Assembly: GCA_020726505.1 (NCBI GenBank)
Contig: JAHLEZ010000011.1
Coordinates: 558,001-622,000, forward strand
Reading direction: 5' to 3'
Length of the DNA stretch: 64,000 nucleotides
Source: Leptodontidium sp. MPI-SDFR-AT-0119
Lineage: Eukaryota; Ascomycota; Leotiomycetes; Helotiales; Leptodontidiaceae
The position numbers were made by a program, and so were the translations under genes. The notes under the pieces are model-generated. The model was not told the origin of the DNA and did no database searches. It saw only the letters and a program-made list of their open reading frames with translations. This document shows, in pieces, positions 36,261 to 48,347 of the stretch. Each line of letters opens with the position of its first letter. Within the stretch, counting starts at the first letter, position 1.

Positions 36261-38177
36261 CTACGTCAAGAACTGAATTAATGCAGTCAGCATATCTTTC
36301 GTCCATGTCTCTTCCTCTGTATCGCCGACTATTGTATCGAGTTGCTCTGTGACAGGATTAGTCCTATTTATACTAGGAAACGAGGGAGAGCTTACCTTGT
36401 ATCGTGGCTTTAACCACTGCCAAAGAATCATCCCAGTCAGCAAGAAGGCTCTCAATCTTCTTCTTGGCACCATCATCCTCGGCAACCAACCAGGCTAAAA
36501 CAACATCAATAGTCTGCAAGCAAAACAAGCCCGCATCGAGACGTCTACCCAACCACTCATCCGCCATCTCCTCTCTCTCCTCTACATCCATCTTCACCTG
36601 CTCAGCCCTAATCTCCTTATCCACAGCATCTAGCCTCGCTGCATAATCTCTCCGCAGCTTGACCAGCTTGCCCAACTTCTCATATTCCTTCTCCACGAAT
36701 TTCGCTAGTGTTCGTATCCTCCCCGCGGAATTTGCAGGCAGTAATCTCAGTAGTGAAGAGAATATGCCTAGAAGATGTTCCGTGGTTTGACCATCTTGCT
36801 TCTTCATAAACATGCCAAAGACAACCTTCAACCCTGCTGCCTCAACCAACTTCTCACATACTTCCGCACCGCTTTGTCCGCCCAGAGCGTGATCTATTAG
36901 CCTCAGCGCCCTAGATTTGCTCATCTTGCCTTCCTTGATCATGATCAGACACAATTCAACACCTTCAGCTTCAACGAATTTTTGCTTTCCTTCCGGCTCG
37001 TCAACAACGCAGGTAAGCGAGTCAAAGATGTTTTCCACGAATTCTTCCTCCTCGGTTCCTTTCAGGGGATCTCGCTTGCGGTAAGCAGCCAATATTTGGA
37101 GGAGCAGATCCACGCCATCCAACTCGCAAAGTTTCCGCCGATTGATTGGTGAAGACTGCAATAGAATAGCGAGAACTTCTGCAGAGTACTGTTTGTTTTG
37201 CGACACGGGCGATTCCCTCTTCGGTATCCGTCCAAGCAACCATTTCAGTACCGTAGTATCCTGTCCAATCTTCTCTGCCAATGATGTCCTCGATGCCATA
37301 TTCTCCAGGACACTCAGTGCATGATAAACCCCACTGCGATCCGACTCATTTGACTCATTGAACCTCGCGAAATTCGAGACCAGCAAGTCCAGAAGGTCGG
37401 CCTCGACCATAGCATCGACGATCTCATTCCACTGCTCCTGCTCAGCCTCAACATCTTCGTCCGTTAATTCGCTGATTATTTCCACCGCATCAATCGCAAT
37501 ATCCGTATTCTCGTGTGCCAATAGTCCCACCAGGCTGGCTACACATCCCAGCTTCGCAAACTCTCCATAAAGCTCTGGGTGCTCGGTCAGGATACTCAGC
37601 GCCTTTATATCTGCATCCAAATCTGCCTCGCTGCCCATAAACTTCTGCGGATCTCCCTCGAACTTTGCTCGTAGCTCTGCATTCTTTGAGATCTTCTTTT
37701 CGAAATTCAGTCCCAGTTTCCGTAACCATGCCGAGTCAATTTTCTCCGGTGCAATGTCTGCTGGTTCTTGTCCATCCATGTAGTCTAATATCTCGTTCTC
37801 TTCTTGTGTGACTCCACCGCCAAAGAACCGACCCTCCTCGTCGTCTGGTATATCTGGACCGTAGTCTTCGTCGTCGTCGGGTGGAGCAGAGGGGCCAGCT
37901 TCCATATCGTCGTCGTCGTCTGCAACGGCTGCTTGCTTGCCATTGCTTTTGGCATGGCCATTCGAGGCAAGTTTTGCGGATTTGTAGATCTCATCTGGTG
38001 ATGTTAGGGCGTTGTAAGTAAGCTGAAGGGGGTTTGAGGAGCTGACTTGGGTCTCGAGATGCCTCTAGCTTTCTCTTATTGCTGGGGAGAGCTGGCTTCT
38101 GGAATCTTGTCAGCCTTGGGTGCTAGAATAGTTTTAGCATGCTTGCATACCTTGAACAAGTCATCGAGGCTAGACAT
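36261..38177 (-). CDS. CTNNBL1: CTNNBL1 (beta-catenin-like 1) ARM-repeat spliceosomal protein
   Basis: Nuclear ARM-repeat protein that binds the Prp19/CDC5L spliceosomal complex and nuclear-localisation signals in animals. It is 587 aa from four exons: 38177-38151, 38098-38047, 37994-36396 and 36346-36261, with introns of 52, 52 and 49 nt. The start MSSLDDLFKKPALPSNKRKL is the family N-terminus. An acidic stretch follows (ADDDDDMEAG; PPDDDEDYGPDIPDDEEG), then CTNNBL-domain sequence from IDSAWLRKLGLNFEKKISKN onward with helical ARM repeats (LSILTEHPELYGEFAKLGCV). The last exon adds QEQLDTIVGDTEEETW and ends QFLT. A run-on reading of exon 3 would end falsely at GKLSLVS. Length is close to animal CTNNBL1. 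Confidence 0.95.
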
Positions 38178-39257
38178 TGTTTACACTGAATGGCTGTATC
38201 AGCCTGTTGGTAGGTTTTGCGCGTCGTTTGATGGTCTCTGCAAATTGTGGAGTGTAAATCGATTGCGGAATAGGATTGATTGCCGTCCAGATTCAATAGA
38301 AATCGCGTCAAATACGCTAATGAGTAGGGATGCGCTGTTGTTAATTCGTCCAGCTTTGAACTTTTTTGAGCTTGACCTTGAAGCTCTTCGTATTGAGGCC
38401 TGAGGCAGAACAGGCAATCTCAGGCAAAATTAAATGGCTCACATCGAGTGGAAAGGACATTCTAATTTTCTCGAGTGCAATCACTCCGAATACCATCTCA
38501 CAGCAGCTCTTACGCTCTCATCTGCTTCTGTTCAAAAATCCAAGTCTATTGTTTTTCTTTGCAAAGGTTGTAAGATTTGAGTGCTGACTCCAAAGGCGAC
38601 GCTCCTGCTCAACAAGCTTAAAAAAGCCTCACTCTAATGCTTCAATAGACTAGAGGCTTATTCCCAAGAGGCGATTATGTCATGAAGCTATGCTAGTCCC
38701 CGATCACAAGATGCTTCTTTAAATCCATTCCTCTAACTCCATGAAAGACAAAGTTCAGTAGATTTTGGGCAGAGCTTGGGTGTGGCGAGAGTCTTAAATC
38801 CATGGATATGTTGGACTTGACAAGGGACCCCCCAACATGTAACACTCCAAAGCTTCAAAAGGCTTGTACATTGCTACATCCTAATGACCAACGAAATGTT
38901 TGCGGTGTGGAGCTCACGGAGTTAAGTATTAAAAGGAAAAGGTTGACGAATCAGATGTTGGCCATATCCACAAGTCGAGTGGTTTAGGATCGGATTCGGA
39001 CATCTCAAGGTTCCGCAGTTAATGCTGGTGGCAAACCCTGCTTTTATGGATGAGTTCGGACGTCGCGAAGTTCTTGTTTTCCTGAGATGATTCTGAGATG
39101 TGGATCTGGACACATGAGGGGGATTGTATAAGATAGGGGAGTTGTCCACCTTAAGAGAAGGCCTATCACAATCATCCAGCAAATATTTCCAGATCGTCAA
39201 GCCTATATCTACGCTCAATAGTCATCAAGCAACATCTTCAATCAATCCAATATTAAA
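38178..39257. promoter_or_regulatory. Divergent promoter region, CTNNBL1 / SDR
   Basis: 1.08 kb without a coding frame. An imperfect repeat of GGATTCGGACATCTCAAGGT (about 38992-39012) recurs as GAGTTCGGACGTCGCGAAGT (about 39053-39072), which could be paired regulator sites upstream of the SDR gene. Nothing else is seen. Confidence 0.45.
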
Positions 39258-40103
39258 ATGACAGCCAATATCAGCACAATCCTCATTCTTGGGGCCACTT
39301 CTGGTATCGGGGAAGCGTTCACCCATTACTTCCACAGCGTTGGCAAGAAAGTCATCGCCTCAGGTCGTCGTATCGATCGTCTCAATGCCATTCAGGCAAA
39401 ACTCAAAGGCCTGGAGATAGTTCAGATGGATATTTCAGATATCTCATCCATTGAATCCAACTTGAAAAATATCTTCAAGTCCTTCCCCGACCTCGACAGC
39501 ATCTTCGTCTGTGCAGGAAAAATGGAACTAGGGGACTTCACGAGCACGTCAGCTGTCAACACTGATTTGATTGTTTCTGAGATCACGACGAACTTGACCG
39601 CCCCGTTGGTTATTGCCAAAGTCGCCATTCCGCATCTGTTAGCTCTGAAGAGACCAACGACATTCATCACTGTGACGGTAAGCACAATTTTCCAAGTTGA
39701 AATATTCTGGAGTGAAAATGCTAATTTTCTTTAGTCTGGGTTGGCTTTCATTCCTCTTCCACAATTCCCAGTGTACAACGCTACCAAAGCCGGTCTCCAC
39801 AATTTCAACGTGACTCTCAGGACCCAACTGGCGGGGACCAATGTCACTTTGATTGAGCTTGCTCCGCCATATGTCGAGACAGAGTTGGACTCTCACTTCC
39901 GCGAGGACAACATCAAGGCGGCACTTGAGAAGAAGGAGACTGTTCATCCTCCGATGCCACTGAAGGAGTACATGGATGTAACAATCGCGGCCTTCGAGAA
40001 GGGTGGGGATAAGGAGATTGGGACAGGGTTTTCTGCGATGGGAATCGGTGCATGGAGAGGTGCCTTCCAGCCAATCTTGACGCAGTTCGGGATTGCTGGA
40101 TGA
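39258..40103 (+). CDS. Short-chain dehydrogenase/reductase (262 aa)
   Basis: Classical SDR: NAD(P)-dependent oxidoreductase, cytosolic, substrate unknown. Exons 39258-39677 and 39735-40103 join in phase 0 across a 57-nt intron (TVT-SGLAFIP). The cofactor loop is LGATSGIGEAF near residue 12, followed by a basic patch (ASGRRIDRL) that favours NADP. The structural motif is CAGKME (NAG position), the catalytic Ser lies in ITVTSG and the catalytic Tyr/Lys in YNATK (about residues 155-159). It is close to the DltE-like subgroup. Stop to MITE copy is only about 25 bp. Its other neighbour, a Zn2Cys6 gene, is convergent and could regulate it, though that is a guess. Confidence 0.93.
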
Positions 40104-40131
40104 ACGGCTGGGACGTTTTCTTGAAGAGGCG

Positions 40132-40366
40132 TGGCTAGCCAAATTCGTCACCGATGAAGCGATAACTCTTCAGGTGGGTAATTTACCTAAGCAGGTAGCC
40201 TTCGCTCCATGAATGAGAGCCGATTCAAAGTCCCTAAATCATTTCAGAACATTAACTTTAAGAAAGCCAAGGTCGGGTTTAAGTAAACCTTAGTTCTGAT
40301 CATTAAAGTGAATTGTATAGGTAAGAAAGCAGCTCGCTGTATCGGAGATGAATTTGGCTAGCCTCG
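40132..40366 (-). mobile_element. MITE copy A (inverted orientation)
   Basis: About 235 bp with diverged terminal inverted repeats. The left end is TGGCTAGCCAAATTCGTCAC and the right end GGAGATGAATTTGGCTAGCC. The reverse complement of the interior (ACAATTCACTTTAA, CTAAGG, TTTACTTAAACCCGA, TTCTGAAATGATTTAG) matches copies B and C in order. It has no open frame and sits between the SDR stop and the 3' end of the next gene. Target-site duplication cannot be fixed because the outer bases have diverged. Confidence 0.85.
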
Positions 40367-40424
40367 AGAGAAGTGTATGAGACGCAAGGATGTCCAGAAT
40401 TTCTGTCCCTCATTGTTCGATCCT

Positions 40425-43400
40425 TTAGAGGGCATTTGAAGTTCGGTCAATGTATGAACTGAATGGCCATTTGACATCAGCAGGAGGCATGAATCCATTT
40501 CCGTTTTGAGCGTCAAACTGGCCAGCAAGATTCTGGTTCATTTGTTGCGATTGACCTGCAAGGAACTGATCCCATCCATTCTGTTTCCTATGTTAGCTTC
40601 AAGTCACTATTACATGGCTCAAACTAACCCAGTCAAAATCGGAAGGCATCGTCAAGTCCGTACTGAAAACGTCTAGGAAGTTGTCCTGCATCAAACTATC
40701 ACTGTTCGAGGGCGATTCTTCTGATGGTGGCATTCCGAGTCCGACATGCTCCGTAAAATAGGCATTGTACCTCAACGAGTCGACGTTCTGGTTGGTCTGG
40801 TTGGCTGGTGTAAATGCTGCGGATGTTGGAGGAGGTGCTTGAGGTGCAGAAGATCTCGATGCTGCAGTGGCGTGGTACGTAAATTTCTTGGATAACTTCT
40901 CGAGCACGGCAGTCAGCACCTTCACAGCCCTTTTCGCGTCCCGACAATCATTGACTATTTCTAGCCATATGGCTCGGGACCTCCTGATGGCATCCAGCTT
41001 TTGCTCTGGTGGCATGACACACTCAGGTACTTCCACGCTCATCAAATCCAAGCAAATAATCATAGCTGCAAGAAGAAAGTCGTGGTTTGTGATTGGAAAA
41101 TGGTACCTAAACAAAGGTTCTCGGCATTAGTAATCCGTTCTGGTGTTTTCGAAGGGGCGGGTTCAGTGATGGTTGATGTTCGAGAGGTTGCACTTACCAC
41201 TTCATTTTACTCATGCAACCTCCAGGTGCAGCGGCTTCGTGCATGGTTTTCTGCAGTTCAAGCATGGCAAGCGCCGAGCCTAGCGAACTTTTCCGTGAAT
41301 ACACCCATTGCGCGTTTTGTGGAGTGTCAGCAGGCGCTGAGTCCCAGTACTTTCGGTGAAGTATACAGACGGACTTGTGCCAGAAAGACTTGAGAATGAA
41401 CTTTTCCATTATCCGAGAACTTAGGTCATTCTTCATTTCTTCGAGCGTGCCAAACTGCAGATGTGGAGGGATCATTTGGTGTATTTCCAGTAACTTCAGA
41501 TCCAATTTCAAGACCTCTTCGTATGGCTGTGGTTCCAGAATGTGAACGAACTCGACGACCTGACCATAACATCTCATTAAACGGTACTTGACGACTTGGT
41601 AACAGACTTCGGTGTCAGTCGTCAAGGGGCGAGACGGAGGTAGCTCTGTCATGTCCTCGTACAACTCTTCCTCGTACAGATTCCGCGGTGGTTCTGTGTC
41701 AGTCTCCGCATATCTAATAGCTTTGGGGAGCCCGATCTGCACGGACCAAAGAAGCCTAAACGTATATCAAAAATTATCCAGCTTTCATTTTTGAAACTTC
41801 TGAGTCGACCTTCAGAAGACTTCAGTGAGAGATGCAGCATTAACTTACTCGTGTTGATTAACTGCGCTCCATATACGTCGTCTCATTTCGGCTTGGAACA
41901 CAGAGATTCCCGGTATTTGTGAAGGATCTCGATGGTAACCTTGCTGCAGGGCCAGCCTCATCATCATTCCCGAGAGTATCGAGGTGCCGATATCCCCGTC
42001 CTATTGGAGAATTAGCATCGGCTTTATTCAATGTCTGCGGGGCCGATATGGGCCCTTAGGGTTTCTGCCCGAGGAAGATTTTCCCAAGGTTGTAGCTCCC
42101 AAGACATCGAGGAATCAAAGGAGAAACATTCTGACCTGGTCACTGTTGTATTCCGCAAAGGAATGTAAGTCTAAAGTCTCGATCATGAAATCCGTCTGCA
42201 CCTGTCAGTGTATACAAGCAGAAAATAGTCGAGACTCCTTTTGTTTAGTTCAACTTTCTCTAAGCGAGCAGGTACACAGAGGAGCACCGACTGTTACACA
42301 CAAGCGAATCGCTCGCACGGCTGTAGAAGGACTTACGGGTCTGGTAAGATCTGCTATAACAAGACATTGAGCGGTTCGGATTCTGTATAGCTCCGCTAGT
42401 TCAGGGGCGCTCTCTTGATACTCGGCGGGAATTTCGTTGGATCTGGTGTAGGACTGCATTGCAAGACAGAATATTGAAAACAGTAGTCCCATCCTAAACA
42501 GCGAGTTAGGTTTTACTTTTGTTTCACACCAAGTCTCCGTGACAATCAATAGTTTAGAGCCAAAGCATTTTTCCAGTTATAACAAATTTGGAGACAACTA
42601 GCTTACCAAGTGATACTGGTTTTGGATGGGTTGGCCCAGTATTGGCTGTACTACCCTTGATTTAGCACATAGAAGCTTTGGGCTGGCCAGAGAACATACC
42701 TGTCTTAAAAACGTACTTTTATGAAGAACATCTATCAGAGTCAGTTTGGTTGAAGAAAGCGCCGCATACAAACTTACATCTTGCCGGAATACAAGGATTA
42801 TAGGAATCAAAGAAATGGAGAATAAGTCTGTCAGCAGCCTCTCTAGGAGGAATAGACTGCAGGATAGTGAATCGATCAGGAGGTGCGGTAAGCCCTGCCA
42901 AGAGGCCAGGTCGATGCCCACTAGCAGGACGGAATGATCGCTGAGCGCTGTCGGTCAATTCGATCTTGTCGTTATCTTCGCTCCAAGCTTCCTTCATGCC
43001 TCCAATCTCATTCAGAATTGCATCCCAAGCTGTACTTCGTGTATCAATGGAAATGCGCTGAGGCCCAGCTACCGTGTTTCCATTCACTTCATCAGGCGCC
43101 GGGCCTTCCCCCTTTTCTGTGTCAGTAGACATCATCGACAATATCGAGCTCTCAAGGCGATTCAATCGTTTCCGCATCTCTTCTGCATCAGATCGGGGAT
43201 TCGAATGTCCTGGATTTTTCTTGTCGGGCTTCTCTGCATAGGTGCAAGAGGCTGCGTTGGACTCTCCCCTGACAACACAATTCTGGCATGGCTTCTCCCG
43301 ATTGCATTTCAACCTATACCCAGGTAAATATACGATCTTAAAAAGATAGAGAATAATGAAGAGAATAACAGGAAAATGCTGGCATACTTCCTAACTCGAC

Positions 43401-43689
43401 AGGCAACTGCAGAAAATTACGGGATTAGCCAGGCTTCGTTGGATCAACTTCAAGGAGCTGGATCGAAATGTCAACAATGATAAGAAGGCTTCTCACCACA
43501 AGAAAGGGGCAGCCTGACGATAGAATTAGCTTGCATAATCCATAGATATGTCATATTTGAGAGTCGAGAATGACGGCTTATATGAAAGGTCCCAGATTCC
43601 CAGGTTCAAACAATTCCGGAGCGAGATAAGACATACCGCCTCCGCGTTAGACGACCAGCCCGTGGACCAACTCGCTTAGGTGCGTCCAT
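40425..43689 (-). CDS. Zn2Cys6 transcription factor with Fungal_trans domain (755 aa, 12 exons)
   Basis: Nuclear regulator. Exons: 43689-43637, 43513-43497, 43406-43388, 43313-42778, 42731-42700, 42650-42607, 42493-42337, 42201-42136, 42000-41849, 41755-41198, 41106-40629 and 40580-40425; every phase closes. The zinc cluster is assembled from four exons, including micro-exons of 17 and 19 nt. It reads C-x2-C-x6-C-x5-C-x2-C-x10-C, starting CVACRVRKLKC at about residue 24. A short coiled coil follows (EEMRKRLNRLESSILSMM). The middle domain has family landmarks (YWANPSKTSITWMGLLFSIF; GDIGTSILSGMMMRLALQQG; AEMRRRIWSAV). The C-terminus is Gln/Asn-rich (QSQQMNQNLAGQ). It is head-to-head with another Zn2Cys6 gene. 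The exact spacing of the cluster depends on the two micro-exons. Confidence 0.88.
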
Positions 43690-44461
43690 TGTTTGGTTGT
43701 TTAATGTGGTCATGATTCACACAAGACAAGATGTTCTGTTCTCCATGGAGATACCAGTTCGAGGAGAGATTCATGATGGAGGTCAGCACGAATTTGGAGC
43801 GGCCGCGCCAAGCAATGACAAATGCACTACTGTACTTTCATCTTTTCGGGTTAGACTACCCGCAAGCTCTCCTGCCAATCTTTCGGATTTGCTGCAACTC
43901 GAATTATATATTTTTCACACACATCCAAATATTCGGACAAGGCTTCAAGCGAAGCGAAAACATAACCATAGTACTCAGGTAGTGAGCTTCCTTCACCGTG
44001 GGAGCTCGTTTAAATCTTCTTTGGAGGAGCTTCGGATTCTCAGCGTGCCCGGGCCCGGGATCGCTTGTCCCTGCAATCGCTTCCCAGCTGCTGTACAGCA
44101 CGCAAGGCGGAGCCCAATGGGAGTGCAGAGAAACCGGACCGCCGGTTCGGCGGAACAGATCAGCTTTGTCAAGTTGACGAGGCTGTGGTTTTGGTCGTTG
44201 CTGACGAATTCAAGACCGGACACTGTTTAACTCCTTTGTCCGCCCACCTCCATTTGCGCTTTCTCTCTGGGCGGAAATTCTCGTTCCTGTGTCGCGCTCA
44301 TTCCATAGTTGAAATTACAGATACTGCTTGATCGGTGTCGATTACACAAGATTTGTAGTTGGAAGATTGATCATCGAATGATTATTCATTTATTGATTCT
44401 GCAATCAGCATTCACGACACAGACAAGGCTACAACATCCGGCTGCATAGTTAGACCCGCAG
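43690..44461. promoter_or_regulatory. Shared region between two divergent Zn2Cys6 genes
   Basis: 772 bp between the start codons of two head-to-head regulators. Short palindromic spots occur (CGGGCCCG at about 44051; CCGGACCGCCGGTTCGG at about 44136-44152). CGG-containing repeats are the usual half-sites of this protein class, so auto- or cross-regulation is possible but not shown. Confidence 0.4.
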
Positions 44462-47083
44462 ATGCTTGAACACGACATGATATCTGCTCCGCCGAGCATA
44501 GGAGACGAGCCGCCTCGGAAGAGGGTGCGGAAGGGGACTCGAAGTTGCTGGGAATGTAAGCTTCTTCCATCCTACATGTGTTGCACTCCACACAAAGTTC
44601 TTCTCTCCTTATGGTCCCTGCGCAGGTCATGTAGTACTGTTGAAGTCTCGATCGTCTAACTTAAAGTGAAGGCAAGAGGAGAAAGGTCCGCTGCCAATTG
44701 AGTTCGGAAGATGTTCCTGTCTGTGCAGGGTGTTTGTCGCGGGGTACTACATGCCTCAGCCAAGAGTATCCCGAAGAACGCGAGCCGTCCAACAATGGAA
44801 ATCAAGTCGGAGAAAGACTTGGACGGATGGAAGCCATGCTAGAGACTCTGATTGCAAAGATATCTGCATATGAAGAAGAAGAAGAAGCTCAGAAGATGAT
44901 GACACCCGAGTCAATCGGAAATGATGTCCTCACCCCTTTCGCCACATCTGGATCCGATCCCTCGAGCAGTACGCCCATCCTCACTATCTTCGATAGCCCA
45001 ATAGTAAGTTCACTGTACATGGCAAATCTGTGGGCGGGGCATTTAGGTCTTCCCTGTCTTTGCAAATGGCTAATTGATTCACCGTAGCTTGGCCGTCGAG
45101 ACAACTCAGTCTCACAAACTCCTGTATCCCAGCCGACATCTACGAGAACCACGTCGTGCCGGCCCCCCAAGAACGAGAGGGTTCGCCAAATCTTGGTAGA
45201 TTTACTTCCACCACAAAATGAAACTAACATGATCATCCGTTCCAGTTCTTCTTGGTTCCTGACACATGCTCTTGAAAACCGGGCGACTTTGAAAACGGAT
45301 TCTGTTAGCTCATCGACATTGAACCTAGCCGAGCTCTCGAAGCAGCATCCAACCAAAATTGCACGAAGTCTAATGTATATTGCGGTTTGTCTTCAGCAAC
45401 TTGATCCTACATTTGACAAATCGAAGCTGCATCTTTTCCCATCCCTTGAGGCGCGAATGGAGAAAATGATAGTTACGGTTCAAGGCCTTGTAGCTTCAGA
45501 CGACGAGCTTGTCAGCACTCTCAATGGATTGGAGACTTTAGTTCTTTTGGGTGCCTTCCACATCAATGCAGGTGAGTTTTGTGTTGCTTGCTCTCCCCAA
45601 TGAACATCGGGCTTTCTCATCTACTGCCATGTCTTCTGAGATAATATAGTATTCTGTCATACTTACTTGTCGGCACAGGGAACCCTCGACGGGCTTGGAT
45701 GACTTTCCGAAGAGCAATGAACATCGGCCAACTGATGGGAATCCATAAGCCAGATACTAGTCTCGAAGGGGGTAGACAGATGTGGCTGCAGATGACGCAG
45801 GGTGACCGTTATCTAGTAAGCTATTCGCCCATATTATTGAATTGATCTTACCATGACATCGATCGACTCTGTTCTAACACGAAATAGGCACTGCTCCTTG
45901 GACTCCCTGCTGGAGCAGCCGACCCTAGCTACAATCTCGACGAGACATTTGACAACCCTGATATTGATAAAGATCAACTTTTCTCAAGAAAGATGTGTGA
46001 TCTGTCGACGCGTATCATCGAGAGGAACGAAAATGCCAGCACCCACGCCTACGCTACTACTCAAGAAATTGATGAAGGTCTTGACCGTATCGCCAAAGAA
46101 ATGCCGACAAGTTGGTGGGCGATTCCAGACATTGTCGTCAACGACAGAACTTCCGAAGCCGCCCTCACTTTCGACAGATTGATGATTCAAGTTTGGTTTT
46201 TCCAACGTACGTTTCAACTTCCCCAAACCTCAAAATTTTCTAGCTGCAGCTCGAAAAGCCAATCTCAAGAAGCACGACTCTCTCAGTGCAATTTGAATTA
46301 CATAGACTAATTGTTGGTGTAGTCGAAGCTCTCCTACATCTACCATTCATGCTGAAGTCAGAGCGTCGATTTGAGTACAGCAAATTCAGCTGTCAAAAGG
46401 CTTCCCGAGAAGTGCTGTGGCGGTATTTGGCGCTGCGGAGTGCCGAGAACAAGTCTTTCTGTTGCAAAATCATTGATTTCGGCGCCCTCACTGCTTCAGT
46501 AACCCTTTTCCTGGGGCTTCTGGAACCCTTGACCGGCGCCGAATCACCAGAACGAAAAAGCGACAGGAACTTGGTTCAAACGGTGCTCGAATCCATGGAG
46601 GAGCTTTCTCAAGGGGGTAAAGATGTTGTTGCAACGCAGAGCGTGAATGTCCTCAAATCTCTTCTCGCCATCGACGACACTTCCGGGCGCAACACTGGTA
46701 ATCTTAAACTCACAATTCCGTATTTCGGTACAATCAGTATCATCCGACCTCACAAGGCTCCGCAAAACCCACAAACAACTCTGCCATATCTTCAGCCAGA
46801 ACAACAATCAGGTGAACAAGCACAAACAAGCCAGCATCAGCAGCAAGCTCAAGTAATCGATCCCAATTCGGCTCAGCAGAACTGGCCATCTCACAGCTTC
46901 ATTCCTCAAAACGCCACTCAGCAAAACCCATTGAACCTCCCGCATGTCTCGTTCACCAGTAGCCAGTTTCCTGCAATAGGGCCAGAGCAGCAAATCGAAG
47001 ATTGGGGCCTACCTGTAGAGATGGATACACTCTTCTTTGACAGTCTTTTGAATACCGATATTGAAGGTAATTGGATATTTTGA
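44462..47083 (+). CDS. Zn2Cys6 transcription factor with Fungal_trans domain (720 aa, 6 exons)
   Basis: Nuclear regulator. Exons: 44462-44555, 44672-45003, 45088-45571, 45679-45815, 45888-46206 and 46287-47083; phases close at every junction. The zinc cluster, split by intron 1 inside the second Cys codon, reads C-x2-C-x6-C-x9-C-x2-C-x6-C, starting CWECKRRKVRC at residue 29 after a basic stretch (PRKRVRKGTR). A short coiled coil follows (ERLGRMEAMLETLIAKISAY). The middle domain contains FRRAMNIGQLMGIH, GDRYLALLLGLPAG and FQLQFELHRLIVGVVEALLH. The C-terminal 120 residues are Gln/Pro/Asn-rich and could activate transcription. It is divergent from the regulator at 40425-43689. Domain order matches but the two share little sequence. 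Confidence 0.92.
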
Positions 47084-47540
47084 TCAGGCAACTTAATTGT
47101 CTGTTGGAGTTTCGGATCTTCCTGGGGTGGGCTGTGGATATCGCTGTACAAACATCTAGACTCAACTCGATTCGCGTTTATAGGGAGGGCTCAGTGATAT
47201 TAGACAAAAGATATTTGCGTTGATTGAAAGCCTGGTACCGGCGTCCAAATTCATGAGTATATATTGTCGACGCTGTTTTCTTTGGGCATCATCCTATACT
47301 TGACCCTTTTAACGTAAGTGACTCATTCAGACTTCCCTTTTGATACCTGCTGAGTCCAAATAGGCAGCATAACTGAGGAAGGGATTAATAGCATTTGAGA
47401 CGGCTTCAATGATGCTTTTCAGTGATCACTCATCAGCCAGTGATGCCCATTCACAAACATTTTCGCTGCAATGCCTTACCACAGCCCAAAGGTCTTAGAT
47501 CCCTTTTAAGGGCATCGAAGCCTGACATCTACTCCACTAC
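47084..47540. other. Intergenic, no gene
   Basis: 457 bp between tandem genes. It should contain the terminator of the Zn2Cys6 gene and the promoter of the 2EXR gene. No feature stands out. Confidence 0.6.
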
Positions 47541-48347
47541 ATGGTGGAAAAATTACAACCCTACCCAGTGCGAACACTGAAACATACCAGAACGATGTCC
47601 CGAATCGAAGGGCACCTACACAGACTGAGAAAATACGTAAGGGGTAGCCCCAGGCCAACTTCGCAGAGCCTGGACAAATTCCCTCTGTTCAGGCTCCTCC
47701 CTCCCGAAATTCGTGTGCAGATATGGCGGCAGACACCCACACTAAGCTTGATATACACCAAGAAATCGCAGCATCATGATCCCTACCGTACACGCTTCTT
47801 GCGTTCTCCAAACCCCATTCCACCAACCCTCCATGCCTGCCGCGAAGCGCGCTTCTCACTCCTCTACCAACCGGGCATCGTTGGGAAGAATTACACGTAC
47901 CGGCTACACAGGATGGGCCTTGCTAGCCACAGTTTTCTGTACATCTGTCTTGAGCTCGATACTCTGGTCCTTACACTGGACAACATGAAGATTTGCCCTA
48001 TACCTGTCCGTGATATGAGGTGTATGGGTCGAGATGTCCTCCTTGCCATCCCAGCTACAGTCGTTGATTATTCACTGCTGGGGATTCGACATCTGGCGCT
48101 CTTGCAGCAGCAAGGCGACGCGTCGGCCTGGGAGCAGATGCTGTGGCGGACGCTGCCAAATTTTCGGCGGTTGGACAGCTTGATGGTTGTGAAGGGAGAG
48201 ATGGCCGGCTTGGAATGGGCAATCCAGAGGGGCGAGTCTGAGGAAGAGAGGTTGAGTAGGTTGAAGGCGGAGATGGGGCAGTTGGGCGAGAGGTTTCCTG
48301 ATTTTCGAATTCCTGAAGTGAATATCGAAGGCTGGGGGAGATTGTAG
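47541..48347 (+). CDS. 2EXR-domain protein (268 aa)
   Basis: Single-exon fungal protein of the 2EXR family, whose function is unknown; some members are annotated as F-box-like. The domain begins at about residue 47 with FPLFRLLPPEIRVQIWRQTP, the family signature (F-x-L-P-x-E-x-R-x-x-I-W). It is followed by PPTLHACREAR, the second conserved block (L..C.ESR type). The middle has ELDTLVLTLDN and the C-terminal third is charged (EEERLSRLKAEMGQLGERF). No signal peptide or membrane segment. Two in-frame ATGs (47541 and 47595) are possible starts; the second removes 18 basic residues. A second, broken 2EXR gene lies 3.5 kb away. Confidence 0.8.
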   Translation: MVEKLQPYPVRTLKHTRTMSRIEGHLHRLRKYVRGSPRPTSQSLDKFPLFRLLPPEIRVQIWRQTPTLSLIYTKKSQHHDPYRTRFLRSPNPIPPTLHACREARFSLLYQPGIVGKNYTYRLHRMGLASHSFLYICLELDTLVLTLDNMKICPIPVRDMRCMGRDVLLAIPATVVDYSLLGIRHLALLQQQGDASAWEQMLWRTLPNFRRLDSLMVVKGEMAGLEWAIQRGESEEERLSRLKAEMGQLGERFPDFRIPEVNIEGWGRL

